64,000 nucleotides of DNA from Diospyros lotus (lineage: Eukaryota; Streptophyta; Magnoliopsida; Ericales; Ebenaceae), in NCBI RefSeq assembly GCF_014633365.1, contig NC_068350.1, forward strand, positions 12,315,787 through 12,379,786. Direction: 5' to 3'. Each line of letters opens with the position of its first letter. Position 1 is the stretch's first letter. The notes under the pieces were generated by a model. That model worked only from the letters and a program-made list of their open reading frames with translations, searched no databases and was not told the DNA's origin. Shown piece by piece: positions 1-9,900 of this stretch. Made by a program: the position numbers and the translations under genes.

Positions 1-1448
1 AATCTCATAGGCTGCAAATGGGTTTTTCATATAAAATACAATCCTGATGGTTCTTTTCCCAAGTACAAAGCTCGCCTTGTTGCTAAGGGATTTCTCCAAA
101 CACCTGGTATTGATTTTGCTGAAACTTTTAGTCCAATTGTCAAGACACCGACTATTAGAGTTTTGTTTTCATTAGCTGTTACATATGGTTGCGATATTCA
201 GCAAGTTGATGTGAATAATGCGTTTTTCATTGGAGATCTTAATGAGGCAGTGTTCATGGCACAACCTAAGGGCTTTCTGGATTGGATTAGTCACGCCCTT
301 CCTATGTTTGTCGGTTAAAGAAATCGCTCTATGGTCTTAAGCAAGCTCCAAGAGCTTGGTATACTAAACTTCGAACAACACTACAAAGTTGGGGATTTGT
401 GAGAGCAGTTTTAGATGCATCTCTCTTTATTAAGAGGACATCTGAGTTTGTTCTTGTTTATGTTGACGATATCTTAATTATAGGGTTAAGCTCTACTGCT
501 TTGCATGGCTTTATTGGTGATTTGGATAAAAATTTTGCCCTAAAGACACTTGGTTCAGTGAATTATTTTCGTGGATTTGAGGCTTATAGAGACTCCACTG
601 GTCTCTATCTAACACAGTCCAAATATACCCTAGATTTACTCAAAAAGGTTGCTATGGTTGATTGTAAACCTTGTGCTGTTCCTTTAAGTTTTGCCACCTC
701 TTTTACTGATGAAGAAGATTTGTTTTCTGATCCATCTCTTTATAGGACCATTTTGGGCTCTCTTCAATATCTTACATATACTAGGCCAGATGTTGCTTTT
801 GTAGTTAACAAGTTAAGTCAGTTTTTAAGTTGTCCTAAGGACCAACATTGGCAAGTTTGTAAGCAATTACTTCGCTATCTTAAAGGGACAGTTGGCTTAG
901 GACTGATGTTTACTCTATCCTCTACTGATTTGCCTCTCAGTGTTTACACGAATGCTGATCATGCTGGTTGCAAGATCACAAGGCGATCTACTAGTAGCTA
1001 GTGTGTGTTTCTTGGGAATAATCTTCTTGTTTGGGGTTCTAAAAAGCAAACGGTGGTTGCAAGGTTGGTTGGAGAGGCAGAATATCGAGTTGTTGCACAA
1101 GGGGTTACTGAAATACTATGGTTAAAGTCTCTCTTTCATGAGCTTGGTTTTTCATGTTCTAATACTCCTATACTGTGGTGTGATAATTTGGCAGCAAAGT
1201 CTATATCTGAAAATCCGGTTTTTCATTCAAGAGCCAAGCACATAGAGATTGATGTTCATTTTGTTTGGGAAAAGGTTGAATGTGGTGCTGTTGAAATTCA
1301 TTATGTTCCTACAATGTATCAAGTTGCTGATATTTTTACTAAAGGTCTGCCTAAGGATAGATTTCTATTCTTGTGTGATAAGCTTGGTCTTAAAATGACT
1401 CCTGTATATCAGCATTTACCTGACGCAGAAGCTGCAGGAGCACTGTAG
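1..1448 (+). pseudogene. Ty1/copia pol remnant (copia H): RT and RNase H
   Basis: Reading starts mid-pol at the window edge with the copia RT region ([15 protein letters not shown]). It continues through the fingers/palm block and the catalytic YVDD at 459-470, then connection and RNase H to a terminal stop at 1446-1448, just after the copia-typical ADIFTKGLP block. There is a frameshift between about 270 and 330, before [14 protein letters not shown] sequence. An in-frame TAG at 999-1001 replaces the Tyr usual in the STSGYC motif. The first RNase H aspartate region reads TNADHAG where families have TDADWAG, so a catalytic residue also seems lost. The 5' half (gag, protease, integrase) lies outside the window. 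The stops make it a pseudogene. Confidence 0.9.
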
Positions 1449-1605
1449 AATACTTCAAGGAGGTCTAAATTGAAGGGGCATGTTGACGACACTAGTGACA
1501 CTAGTGTAGCAGCATTTATCTGCTGTAGAAGCAGCACTGCTGCTGCTGCAGAAGGAGCACTGTAGAATACTTCAAGGAGGTCTAAATTGAAAGGGCATGT
1601 TGAAG
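1437..1605 (+). repeat. 117-bp tandem duplication over the PPT/LTR border of copia H
   Basis: The stretch reading GCACTGTAGAATACTTC through AAGGAGGTCTAAATTGAA and GGGCATGTTGA occurs at 1440 and again 117 bp further on. The duplicated part covers the end of pol, the purine-rich tract and the first bases of the 3' LTR. The spacer contains a GCTGCTGCTGCAG run. Confidence 0.8.
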
Positions 1606-1884
1606 ACATTAAGGCAGCTGATTAGTTGTAGTTGTCTTTATATTGTTTATAATTCTGTATGTTGTGTTTTGTAATTGGTTGAATGTATTATTAGGCTGTG
1701 GTTTCAGTTGTAGAGGATTGCTAGCCTCTTATATTTGTAATTGCGGTAGTCAAGGCTATATATAAGGTAGCCTTTCTATTGTAATTGTATTGAGAATTAT
1801 TCTGATCTTCTCAATCTAAGATTGGACGAGGTTCTATTTTCTCTCTTGCGTTTTCTCTCAAACTTTCATTCACATTCTGTTTCA
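1598..1884 (+). repeat. 3' LTR of copia H
   Basis: It starts TGTTGAAGAC directly after a purine-rich tract and contains a TATA-like TATATATAAGG at about 1755 and a T/TG-rich downstream part. The end is placed at TTTCA because antisense gag sequence of copia I begins immediately after. The 5' LTR is outside the window, so the exact end and the TSD are not provable. Confidence 0.65.
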
Positions 1885-2728
1885 GGCCTCTTCCTCCTCC
1901 ATTCATATAATTGTTTCCTCTCAAAGAGTAACCTCCTCTATTATTATCACCAAAACCAACACTATTCTATGTAGGAAACGATGCAACATTTGCATGCATA
2001 ATTGAGTTCAGAGAATCAAAACTTAGTGACAAATTCATAGCCAATGGCCTTTGTTCATGCATTAAAAGCAAGTATTGAACCTTCTCCAAATTAATGTCAT
2101 CCATTTGATATGTGATTAGGCTCACAACAGTTTCGTAATCCTGATCTAGTCCATTTAGTATCGCAAGCAACAAATATTTGTCAGTTAATGGCTCTCCTAT
2201 AGCTGCTAGAGCATGACTGATTGTCTTAATTTTAAGGACGTAATCATTCATAGAAAGATCATCCTTCTTAATCGATCTTAACTTTTGCTTCAATTGAAAC
2301 GATTTAGCTATTGTTTGGCGAGCATAAAGATTTTCCAAAGAGAGCCATACCTCGATAGATGATTCAGAATGAATCACCTGTGCTAAAACCTCTTCACCAA
2401 TTGTGGAGAAGAGCCATCCCAACAGGAGTTGATTGGACCAAATCTAGCTCAGGTACTTTGGATTGACCGCCGCATCTCCTCTGTTTGGATTGGACAGGCT
2501 TTTTGGCGGAGGAGGTTTTTTGTTAAGAAAAGAGACTAGATCAAATGCTCTTATTGTAGCGAGAATTTGAGCCTTCCAGAAGATATAGTTACTGGATTCG
2601 AGCTTTATAGGAACAAAGCTAAACACCTTAGCAACTATTGAGAAATCAACTTGAGAAGCAGAAGACAAGGATGATGAGGATCGGGGAGAAGGAGAGGAGG
2701 ACGGACTAAGAACTTGATTCGAGGCCAT
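1885..2728 (-). pseudogene. Ty1/copia gag fragment (copia I)
   Basis: Gag begins at the ATG at 2728 (MASNQ) with a Ser-rich head, then the copia gag domain ([50 protein letters not shown]). It runs into a Gly/Arg-rich stretch at 1885-1960 that would precede the zinc knuckle. A TAG at 2444-2446 interrupts it at a position where the related copia G has Trp. A further stop lies at about 1965. The zinc knuckle and pol are missing because copia H begins here. The gag is close to that of copia G at 32429-33457, so both are probably one family. Confidence 0.85.
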
Positions 2729-2742
2729 TAGAGAAGAGCAAT

Positions 2743-2755
2743 GGCTCTGATACCA
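2743..2755 (-). other. Primer binding site of copia I (initiator tRNA-Met)
   Basis: The minus strand reads TGGTATCAGAGCC directly after the LTR end, the usual complement of the plant initiator tRNA-Met 3' end. Confidence 0.85.
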
Positions 2756-3002
2756 TGTAATGAAAACCCTAGGGTAAGATTGGAAACAAAACACGAGGGA
2801 GAGAAAATACCTCGAGCAGAATTTTACTCAAAAGATCAAAATGAATTTCTAGTTACAAAAGAAACTGTGAGTTGCTTATATATGCAGCTTGTTTAACAAT
2901 AGAGAGGCACTACCTACACGACTACAACATCAATAATCAAACCGTAACAACAGTGGATAACAACAACAATTATAAACATAACAACAATTGTCGTAACAAA
3001 AC
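2756..3002 (-). repeat. 5' LTR of copia I (right end approximate)
   Basis: The left border is fixed by the primer binding site. The right border is estimated from the 253-bp LTR of the related copia G. Like that LTR it has the TATATA-containing stretch (2877-2883) near its middle. Confidence 0.5.
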
Positions 3003-4174
3003 ACTAGATGCTTCCACAATTTTCAACTATCGTCGTGTTTGTCTACTATTGCTAGAGCCCCAATTATGCCCAGAAATCGCAGCGAGTTCTGGCTTCGATC
3101 TTGTTGGAAACTGTCGCACCTTCATTGCTTCCTCTTGTTGTTGCATTGCTAGCCTAACTCTAACCCAAGTTCTCAACCCAAATCCTAACTTGATTTGAAG
3201 ATCCATTACCCATTGACTTGACCCATTTAACAAAAGCCCCAAAACCCATGACCCAAGCCCTAATTTGGACCCTACTGCTTCAAAACCGAATGTCCCATAA
3301 GCCTTTATCCAACCCAACCAAACCCAAGTACCTACATGCTTCAGTCCCTTTTGCACCATAACCCAACTTCCACAAGGTATACTCTTTACTTTGGACATTT
3401 GATTAATATTTGTTTATTGGGTATCTTTAGTAAATTGTTTCAAGTCCACTTAATATTCTTTCATTTCCAACCAAAAAAAAAAAAGAGAAAAAAAAAAAAA
3501 TCCCTTAACATATTTGTTGCATCTCGATTATTATTATTATTTTTGTTATTGGCATTGTCATTTAATTTAAATTTCTTAGTTCTATTTGTGCATCCAAGTA
3601 GGTTTCTTGTCTACATTTAAGTTGCAATTTCAATCTTCCTAGCATTCAATTAATTTATTGCATCACTTCTTGGCATTCCCTTTCTCCTTGCTATTTGTTT
3701 ACTTTCCCATGGCCCCCGACAAATATGAATAACCCTTTTCCACTAAACTAACTGATATTTAGTTCTTAGAAAATTCTATAAGATCCATTAATAACAAAAT
3801 AAACAATCTCGAGAGTTTTTCGAATACAGTGGGAACACTTACTAAACAATCTCGAGAGTTTTTCAAATACATTGGGAACACTTACTGAACATATGGCACA
3901 AGTCCTCAAAATATTAAGTACGCAAAAGATGGGCAATGATTTTGTAGAGTCCCTCTATTCTAAAGAGTTTGTACATAGCGCACTCAATACCCCAAGGATA
4001 CACGTTGCTTCCACTAAGATTCCTCACTCACATGAAACATTGGCTCCCTTTGAACCTAGGCAACCCCATGATAGGAATGCATGTTCTAAAGCACCTAGTT
4101 ATAACCGCCGATGTCTAAACTTTGAAGAACCTATGAGTGGCAATCCTAGAATCGATAGATATCCTGAAAGGAAT
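3003..4174. other. Intronic sequence without recognisable gene
   Basis: There are A-rich runs (3472-3500), TTA/ATT repeats and a 35-45 bp imperfect repeat of AAACAATCTCGAGAGTTTTT at about 3804 and 3844. An open frame of 102 codons at 3872-4180 has no family resemblance that I recognise. I infer it is part of the intron upstream of the first visible capping-enzyme exon. Confidence 0.4.
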
Positions 4175-4281
4175 TGTTAGACCTCTAAATCTGACAAGGA
4201 ATTCTCACTGGTTCGGTGAGAATTGGGCAAGAAATTGAGGGAGAAATTGAGGATAATTATAGGAGGGAGATAGAAAAAATA

Positions 4282-4319
<38 letters not shown>

Positions 4320-4515
4320 GAATTCTTTGATAATATTTGATGCCTTGGATAAGGCTGAATCCAACCTTATATGTTGATTACAACATAACAATAACTAATT
4401 GATTCCCTTAGTATAATGAGTTGGCATCTTCTAGAACAATTTTGTTATATCCACCAAGGTACAACCCCTCACTTCCCTAACAACCACGGGACAACCCTTC
4501 TTAGCTCTAGGTACA
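4175..4515 (-). repeat. 3' LTR of Ty3/gypsy fragment K
   Basis: On the minus strand it runs TGTACCTAGAGC to GGTCTAACA (TG..CA, 341 bp). It follows a purine tract (AAAAGGGAGAGGGAA) just 3' of the chromodomain. It contains a (GA)n run at about 4283-4315. Only one copy is present, so the borders are inferred. Confidence 0.6.
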
Positions 4516-5505
4516 TGATAATTCCCTCTCCCTTAAAAGCTTTCTTGTCCTCAAGAAATGTTGAGAACTTGGGCAGCTCGAGCAAATTGCTTGAGGAGGT
4601 CTGATAAGTGCTCCCAGGTGTTGTTATCTGGGTGGAGATGGGACCATCTCACCAACACTTGAGTTAGGGGGGCCCCTTGCTTGTAGACAATCCTCCGGTC
4701 GACTATAGTCGTTGGTTCCTCAATAGGATTGGTGTCTTTAATAAAGGAAGGTAATGATGGGCTGGCTTGTTGTATGCTTATTGACCTCTTGAGCATGGAC
4801 ACGTGAAAAGATGGATGAATTTGACAATTAGCCGGTAATTGGAGTTGGTAGGCAACCTTCCCAACTCTAGTTGTGATGGGGAATGGGCCATAAAACTTGG
4901 GGCTAAGTTTGGTGACTTGCCCTTGGAAAATGTGCCTTCTATTGAGCGTGGCTAAGCTTTAAATAAACTAGATCCCCCACATTGAAGTCCCTTTCACTCC
5001 TATCTGCAAACTACTTCATGTGATTTTTGGCAGTAGACAACTCCTTCTTCAATGACTATAGGACCTGTTGTCTCTATTACAGGTAAGCATCAACTTCTGC
5101 TACCATGGTTGGGCCAATGATGGCTGGTAGGAATGAAGATTTGTATCCATACATTACCTCAAAGGGTGACATTTTTATTGAACTGTGGTGGTAGGAGTTG
5201 TACCACCATTGTCCATTGAGAGCCACTTGTGGCAACCCTTGGGTTATAGGAAGCAAAGGCAGCATAGGTAAGTTTCAAGGCATTGGTTAACTCTCTCCGT
5301 TTGCTCATCTATTTGGCGGTGATAAGGAGTGGACATGTGAAGCTTATTCCCCAAAGATTTCAACAGTTCTCTCCATAGCAAGCTAGTAAACAACTTCTTG
5401 TTGTTAGATATTATATTCTGTGGTACCCCATGCAATTTTACCACTTGGTATAGGAAAATTCGGGCCACCTCTTGAGCTGTGAAGGGGTGGGAAAGACCAA
5501 GGAAG
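4516..5505 (-). pseudogene. Ty3/gypsy integrase C-terminus and chromodomain (fragment K)
   Basis: In coding order, 5505-5244 encodes late integrase core (SHPFTAQEVARIF, VKLHGVP, PYHRQIDEQTERVNQCLE), 5265-5077 the QWWYNSYHHSSIKMSPFE block, and 4802-4551 a chromodomain (VLVRWSHLHPDNNTWE). This domain order is typical of chromoviruses. Several frameshifts separate the parts. The fragment starts abruptly at 5505, where it is joined in frame to a copia RT fragment. Confidence 0.88.
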
Positions 5506-6310
5506 TGACTTACCATACTCATTGAAAAACCTATATCCAATCTAGTGTGTGACATGTATATAAGTTTTCCCACCAGTCGTTGATATCGCCTTTACCAAGT
5601 CCTAATTTTGTGGTGGATTCCATGTGAGTGTTAGTAGGTTTGCAACCCACCATTATGGTTTCATTTAGTAGATCTAAGATGTACTTCCTTTGGGAGACCG
5701 AGATTCCATCTTTTGACCTTGCAACCTTCATGCCTAAGAAATATCTTAGATTTCCCGGCTCTTTAATTTCGAACTCTTTTGCAAGAACTTCTTTTAGCCA
5801 TCTCATTTCAGAAAGATCATTTCTTGTAACAATAATATTGTCTACATAAACAATGAGGATAGATATTTTACCTCCCAAAGTATGTTTGACAAAGAGAATG
5901 TGATCAGCTTGGCAATAGACATATCCATACTTCTTGACTGCCTTTGTAAAGCTTTCGAACTAGGCTTTAAGGGACTGCTTGAGTCCATAAAGTGATCTTT
6001 TTAGTCTACATACCTTGTTCTTTGTAGTTTCAGTTTTGAAGCTAGGTGGAATTTCCCTATAGATCTCTTCTTCTAGGTCTCCATTTAGAAAATCATTCTT
6101 CACATCCAATTGGTGGACAGGCCAATTTAAATTTGCGGCAAGGGAGAGTAGTACTCGGATAGTATTTAGTTTAGCGACTAGGGGAAAAATCTCCTAGTAA
6201 TCAATACCATATGACTATGTAAAGCCCTCTACTAGACGAGCCTTAAATCTTTCAATCTGTCCATCCTCTTTATATTTTGCCGTGATTATCCATTTGTAGT
6301 CCATAGGTTT
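5506..6310 (-). pseudogene. Ty1/copia RT fragment (L)
   Basis: Minus-strand reading starts at about 6310 with DYKWIITAKYKEDG-like RT sequence and passes through the fingers region with stops. It continues in an open stretch at 5878-5531 containing LIVYVDNIIVT, FLGMKVARSKDG and QRKYILDLL, and ends at HTRLDIGFSMSMVSHF. The catalytic tetrad reads YVDN instead of YVDD. No gag, integrase, RNase H or LTR belongs to it. It is bounded upstream by a T14 run (A-tract on the coding strand) at 6307-6321. Confidence 0.87.
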
Positions 6311-6824
6311 TTTTTTTTTTTCCGAATGATAATACTGTTATGTCCCAAGTTTCATTCTTTTCCAAGGCTTTAAATGAAATAAAATAAAAAATTACAAGCT
6401 TATTTGACTGAATTCATTATGGAAGTGGCTCGTGTTGTTTTAATAACAAATTACTAATGAGACAAATATTTGACATAGACAATATTATACTGGTGCCAAG
6501 TTTCATATATGTATATATGGATGGAGGAATGACCATGTAAATTAGTTTTGAGTGGAATTGTTTATATTAATACATTATTTACTTCTTTTGACATATCTAA
6601 AAGCTAGGATGAAGTTTGCATGTACAGTTTATTCTCTTCTTTAGTCATTGAATGCCATGCTTGCCATTCAAGCATTCTCGAATATGGTGGTGATAGGGTT
6701 TTTCTTTTTGTGTGATAGATATTACAAAGTTGTGTTTGCCAAAACAAAAGTCTAGAAAGTTAAATTGAGTGCTAGTTTGTGAAGGCTATCTTTTTTCAAT
6801 TGATGTTCATTTTGTTTTCATCAG
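6311..6824 (+). other. 3' part of the capping-enzyme intron before the first visible exon
   Basis: AT-rich sequence ending in a T-rich tract and the acceptor TTTTCATCAG at 6815-6824. No coding signal. Confidence 0.6.
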
Positions 6825-6956
6825 GTTTCACAATTCCTCGTGCGTCAGAAGCACTCGAAGAAGTATGTTTTTGTCCATTGCACACATGGGCATAACCGAA
6901 CAGGCTATATGATTGTTCATTATCTCATGCGTACACTATCCATCTCTGTTACACAT
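6825..6956 (+). CDS. Capping enzyme exon: triphosphatase active site
   Basis: 44 codons, phase 0 at both ends, acceptor CATCAG and donor CAT/GTTAGT. It encodes [14 protein letters not shown] followed by the Cys-phosphatase signature [10 protein letters not shown], with the nucleophile Cys at codon 19 of the exon. This is the metal-independent triphosphatase fold shared with animals. Confidence 0.95.
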
Positions 6957-9900
6957 GTTAGTTCTTTTATCCAATGTTTTCTTGGCTTTGCTTATTACCA
7001 GTTGCATAGGAGAAGCCTTAAATTTTACTTTCTGTGGTGCAGGCAATTAAGTTATTTGCTGATGCACGCCCACCAGGAATCTACAAACCAGACTATATTG
7101 ATGCCTTGTACAACTTCTACCATGAACGGAAGCCAGACATAGTTGTTTGCCCTCCAACCCCTGAATGGAAAAGATCTTCTGATCTTGATCTTAATGGTGA
7201 TGCAGTGCCGGATGAGGATGACGATGGAGGTTTCTCTGCTCCTATCCATGTATGAATTTGTTGAAAGCATTATTTTTGTTGTAGTTCCTAATAATTTTGA
7301 CAAGTTGCTTGGCATGCTTGACCTGATGAAGAGGCAGATGCCAAAGGAGAAATGTGTCCTTTTATGTTATTTGATTCATAGACATAAATATAATTTTTTT
7401 AGGTTGGCCATTGTGGGGAAAGGTTGAAAATATTGAGTCTGGTTTCCAGAGTTTTCTGTGAAGTATTTGTTCTGCTACTAGTTTGCCAATTGTAGCTGTC
7501 TCTCGCATGCATAAATATAGATATTTCAACTTTGATATTCTTGTCTCCAAGTTTGTTTAGTAGTGTTTCGTTATTGGGGCTAATTATCATCTTCTTGCCC
7601 TGTAATTCATGCCAATGTTGTCCCTCTTCTCCTCTTCCTCTTCACCTTGATGAACATAGTTGGCATCTGTCATGGGACTACATTTGCAATAACCGGGTGA
7701 AATTGTAACTAGTTGATTGTTTAGGTGGGAAGAGTAGTTAGGCAGTTAGGCCTAATTTTTAAATTCAAACTATCTTTTTAATTGATGATCAAGTGGGCCT
7801 TGGTGCCTAATATTAGGAGCTGGATCAGTATATAAGAACACTGATACCACTCCACAAATCAATCAGTTCATTATCAATACAAAATTCTCATACCTCTCTC
7901 TCTCTCTCTCTCTAATTCCTGTTTCCCACTCACTTCTCTCTGTTCTTCCCCCTCACTTCCCGAATTCTCCTCAATTCAAGGAGAATTCTCCCTTATCAGA
8001 ATTCGATTCTGACAGCATCTTATCTCGACAAGAAGTTTGAATTGAATGAACCCAAAATCTTGAGTTAAATTATGTCAAATCTTGAGGATAAAGATAACAA
8101 TTTTGAATGCACTAAATGTGATGATGATGGAAGTCATGGGAAACAAAGAGTACTGGTAGAAGAAATGAGGACCGAATGTTGGTATGTTTGAGGAGGAATC
8201 TTCTTGAAGTTGGCGGGATGATTATAAGGAAGTACTGTGATGGTAGATTAATGTTAGCTTGGGCAGTTTATGGTGTTGGACCAAAATGTCATGGATTGAT
8301 GGATTTGTAAAAATAGAATAAATCCTCTTCTTGCACAAGGACTTGGGTTGTTAATACCAGAAGTTGTAGACACGATGGTTTTAAGAAACTAAGGCCTATA
8401 CTTTTTCCCAATATCTACAAATTTGCGATTCTATGGTAGACTATAGGGGTTATTTGATTGGATGATAGTTCGGGTGGACAGCAACAAGATCCTACCTGAA
8501 ATGAAAAATGCTTAATAAAGTGTATAAGAATAAATATTTCATAAGTCTCCCAAAAGGAGCCTAATTATGGTATGTTGGTGTTAAAATATTACAAAAAACA
8601 TCAAGAAGGGATCCCTAGTGCATGAGGCTCCTCTCATTGTCATCGTAAGAGAGAGTTTGGGGGGGGGGGGGGGGGTCATTTTTGTATGTAGCCTTGCCCT
8701 GGCTTTGCAAAGAGGATGTTCCATAACTCGAATATGTGACCTTCCAATTACAATGGAGTAACCTCCCAAGGCTCCTTCTCATGAACTATGTAAAGTAAAG
8801 CAATTGTTGAGGATGAATATGTTAAGAGGAGTAGGGAGCTGGGAAACTAGGAATCACTATACAGACCTATCAAGAGTACAGGGGGTAGAGACTACAGCAA
8901 TCAGGGGGAGAACGTAAGAGTTTTTGGTGGTATGATAGGTTGAATGCTGCTTTAACTCTTAACAGATCTGCTCTCTTGTCACAACCCAAAATGAGGCCAT
9001 GACTGGCACTGCCCCTTAATAGGACCATGGGACCTTCTAAGGAGTAATAAGCTCCTTAACATATGCAGTTTATTTATAAGTGGAGGGAAGGCCTTACATG
9101 TAAAAATGGTGTGGGGGAGCTCCATCACATGAAATGGAAGAAGTGGTTAGAGGAGGTTCTATAATGTTAGATGGTGCTCTGGTTGGTCTGCCATGCATGG
9201 AATGATCAGTCAAGCTCCCCCAATATCTATCTCAAACTAGTCATAGGCTAGAGTCACTCAAACTGGGACAGTGCCCTTAAATGAGCCTACGGTCTTTTGG
9301 CTAACAAAGCATGTGATCCTAGGTAGCTGATTACACAGTTGTAATCCTTACTTGATCATGCACTCACTCAACCAAGGGGAAGACTTGGGATAAAGAGATG
9401 TATACCAAATAGTTTTTTTTTTTTAAGTTTGTTTCTTGGTAAATAAAATACCAAGCAAGGTTTTTGAAGCCAGGGGAAGAGTCCATGGTTGTGACATAGG
9501 ACTTGAGAAGGGGTTGAAGGTTGAGTGACCTTTGAACTGAAGGGTCTGGTTCCCACAGATAACAGATGTGTCTATAAATAATAAATATGATGTTGAATCT
9601 CCTTAAGTTAGCAATACGGTATTTTGATATTTATTGCATGATGTTGGTTATCATGTTGGACTCAAGGATTAACCTTACTTTAGTTGCATGTTCTAATAAT
9701 GTGTCTGCCACACCTAGTTCCATGTGATTCGTATGAAGCATTGGGATCTTTTTTTTTATTTTAAAATTCCATTATGCTAATTTTATCTTTCTTTTTTGTT
9801 TTTTCTCTTCATTAGGGGGAAAGGGTTTATAGAGGTCAAAAGACAAATTCCATTATTATAAGTTGACTTATGGTTTGGAACTCTCGTGTTTTGGCTTTGT

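Noticed and set aside
2872..3198. Asn-rich 108-codon frame
   Set aside because: Lies across the copia I LTR; AAC repeats create the frame.
3872..4180. 102-codon open frame on +
   Set aside because: No recognised domain, no splice or promoter context, and it overlaps the start of a gypsy LTR.
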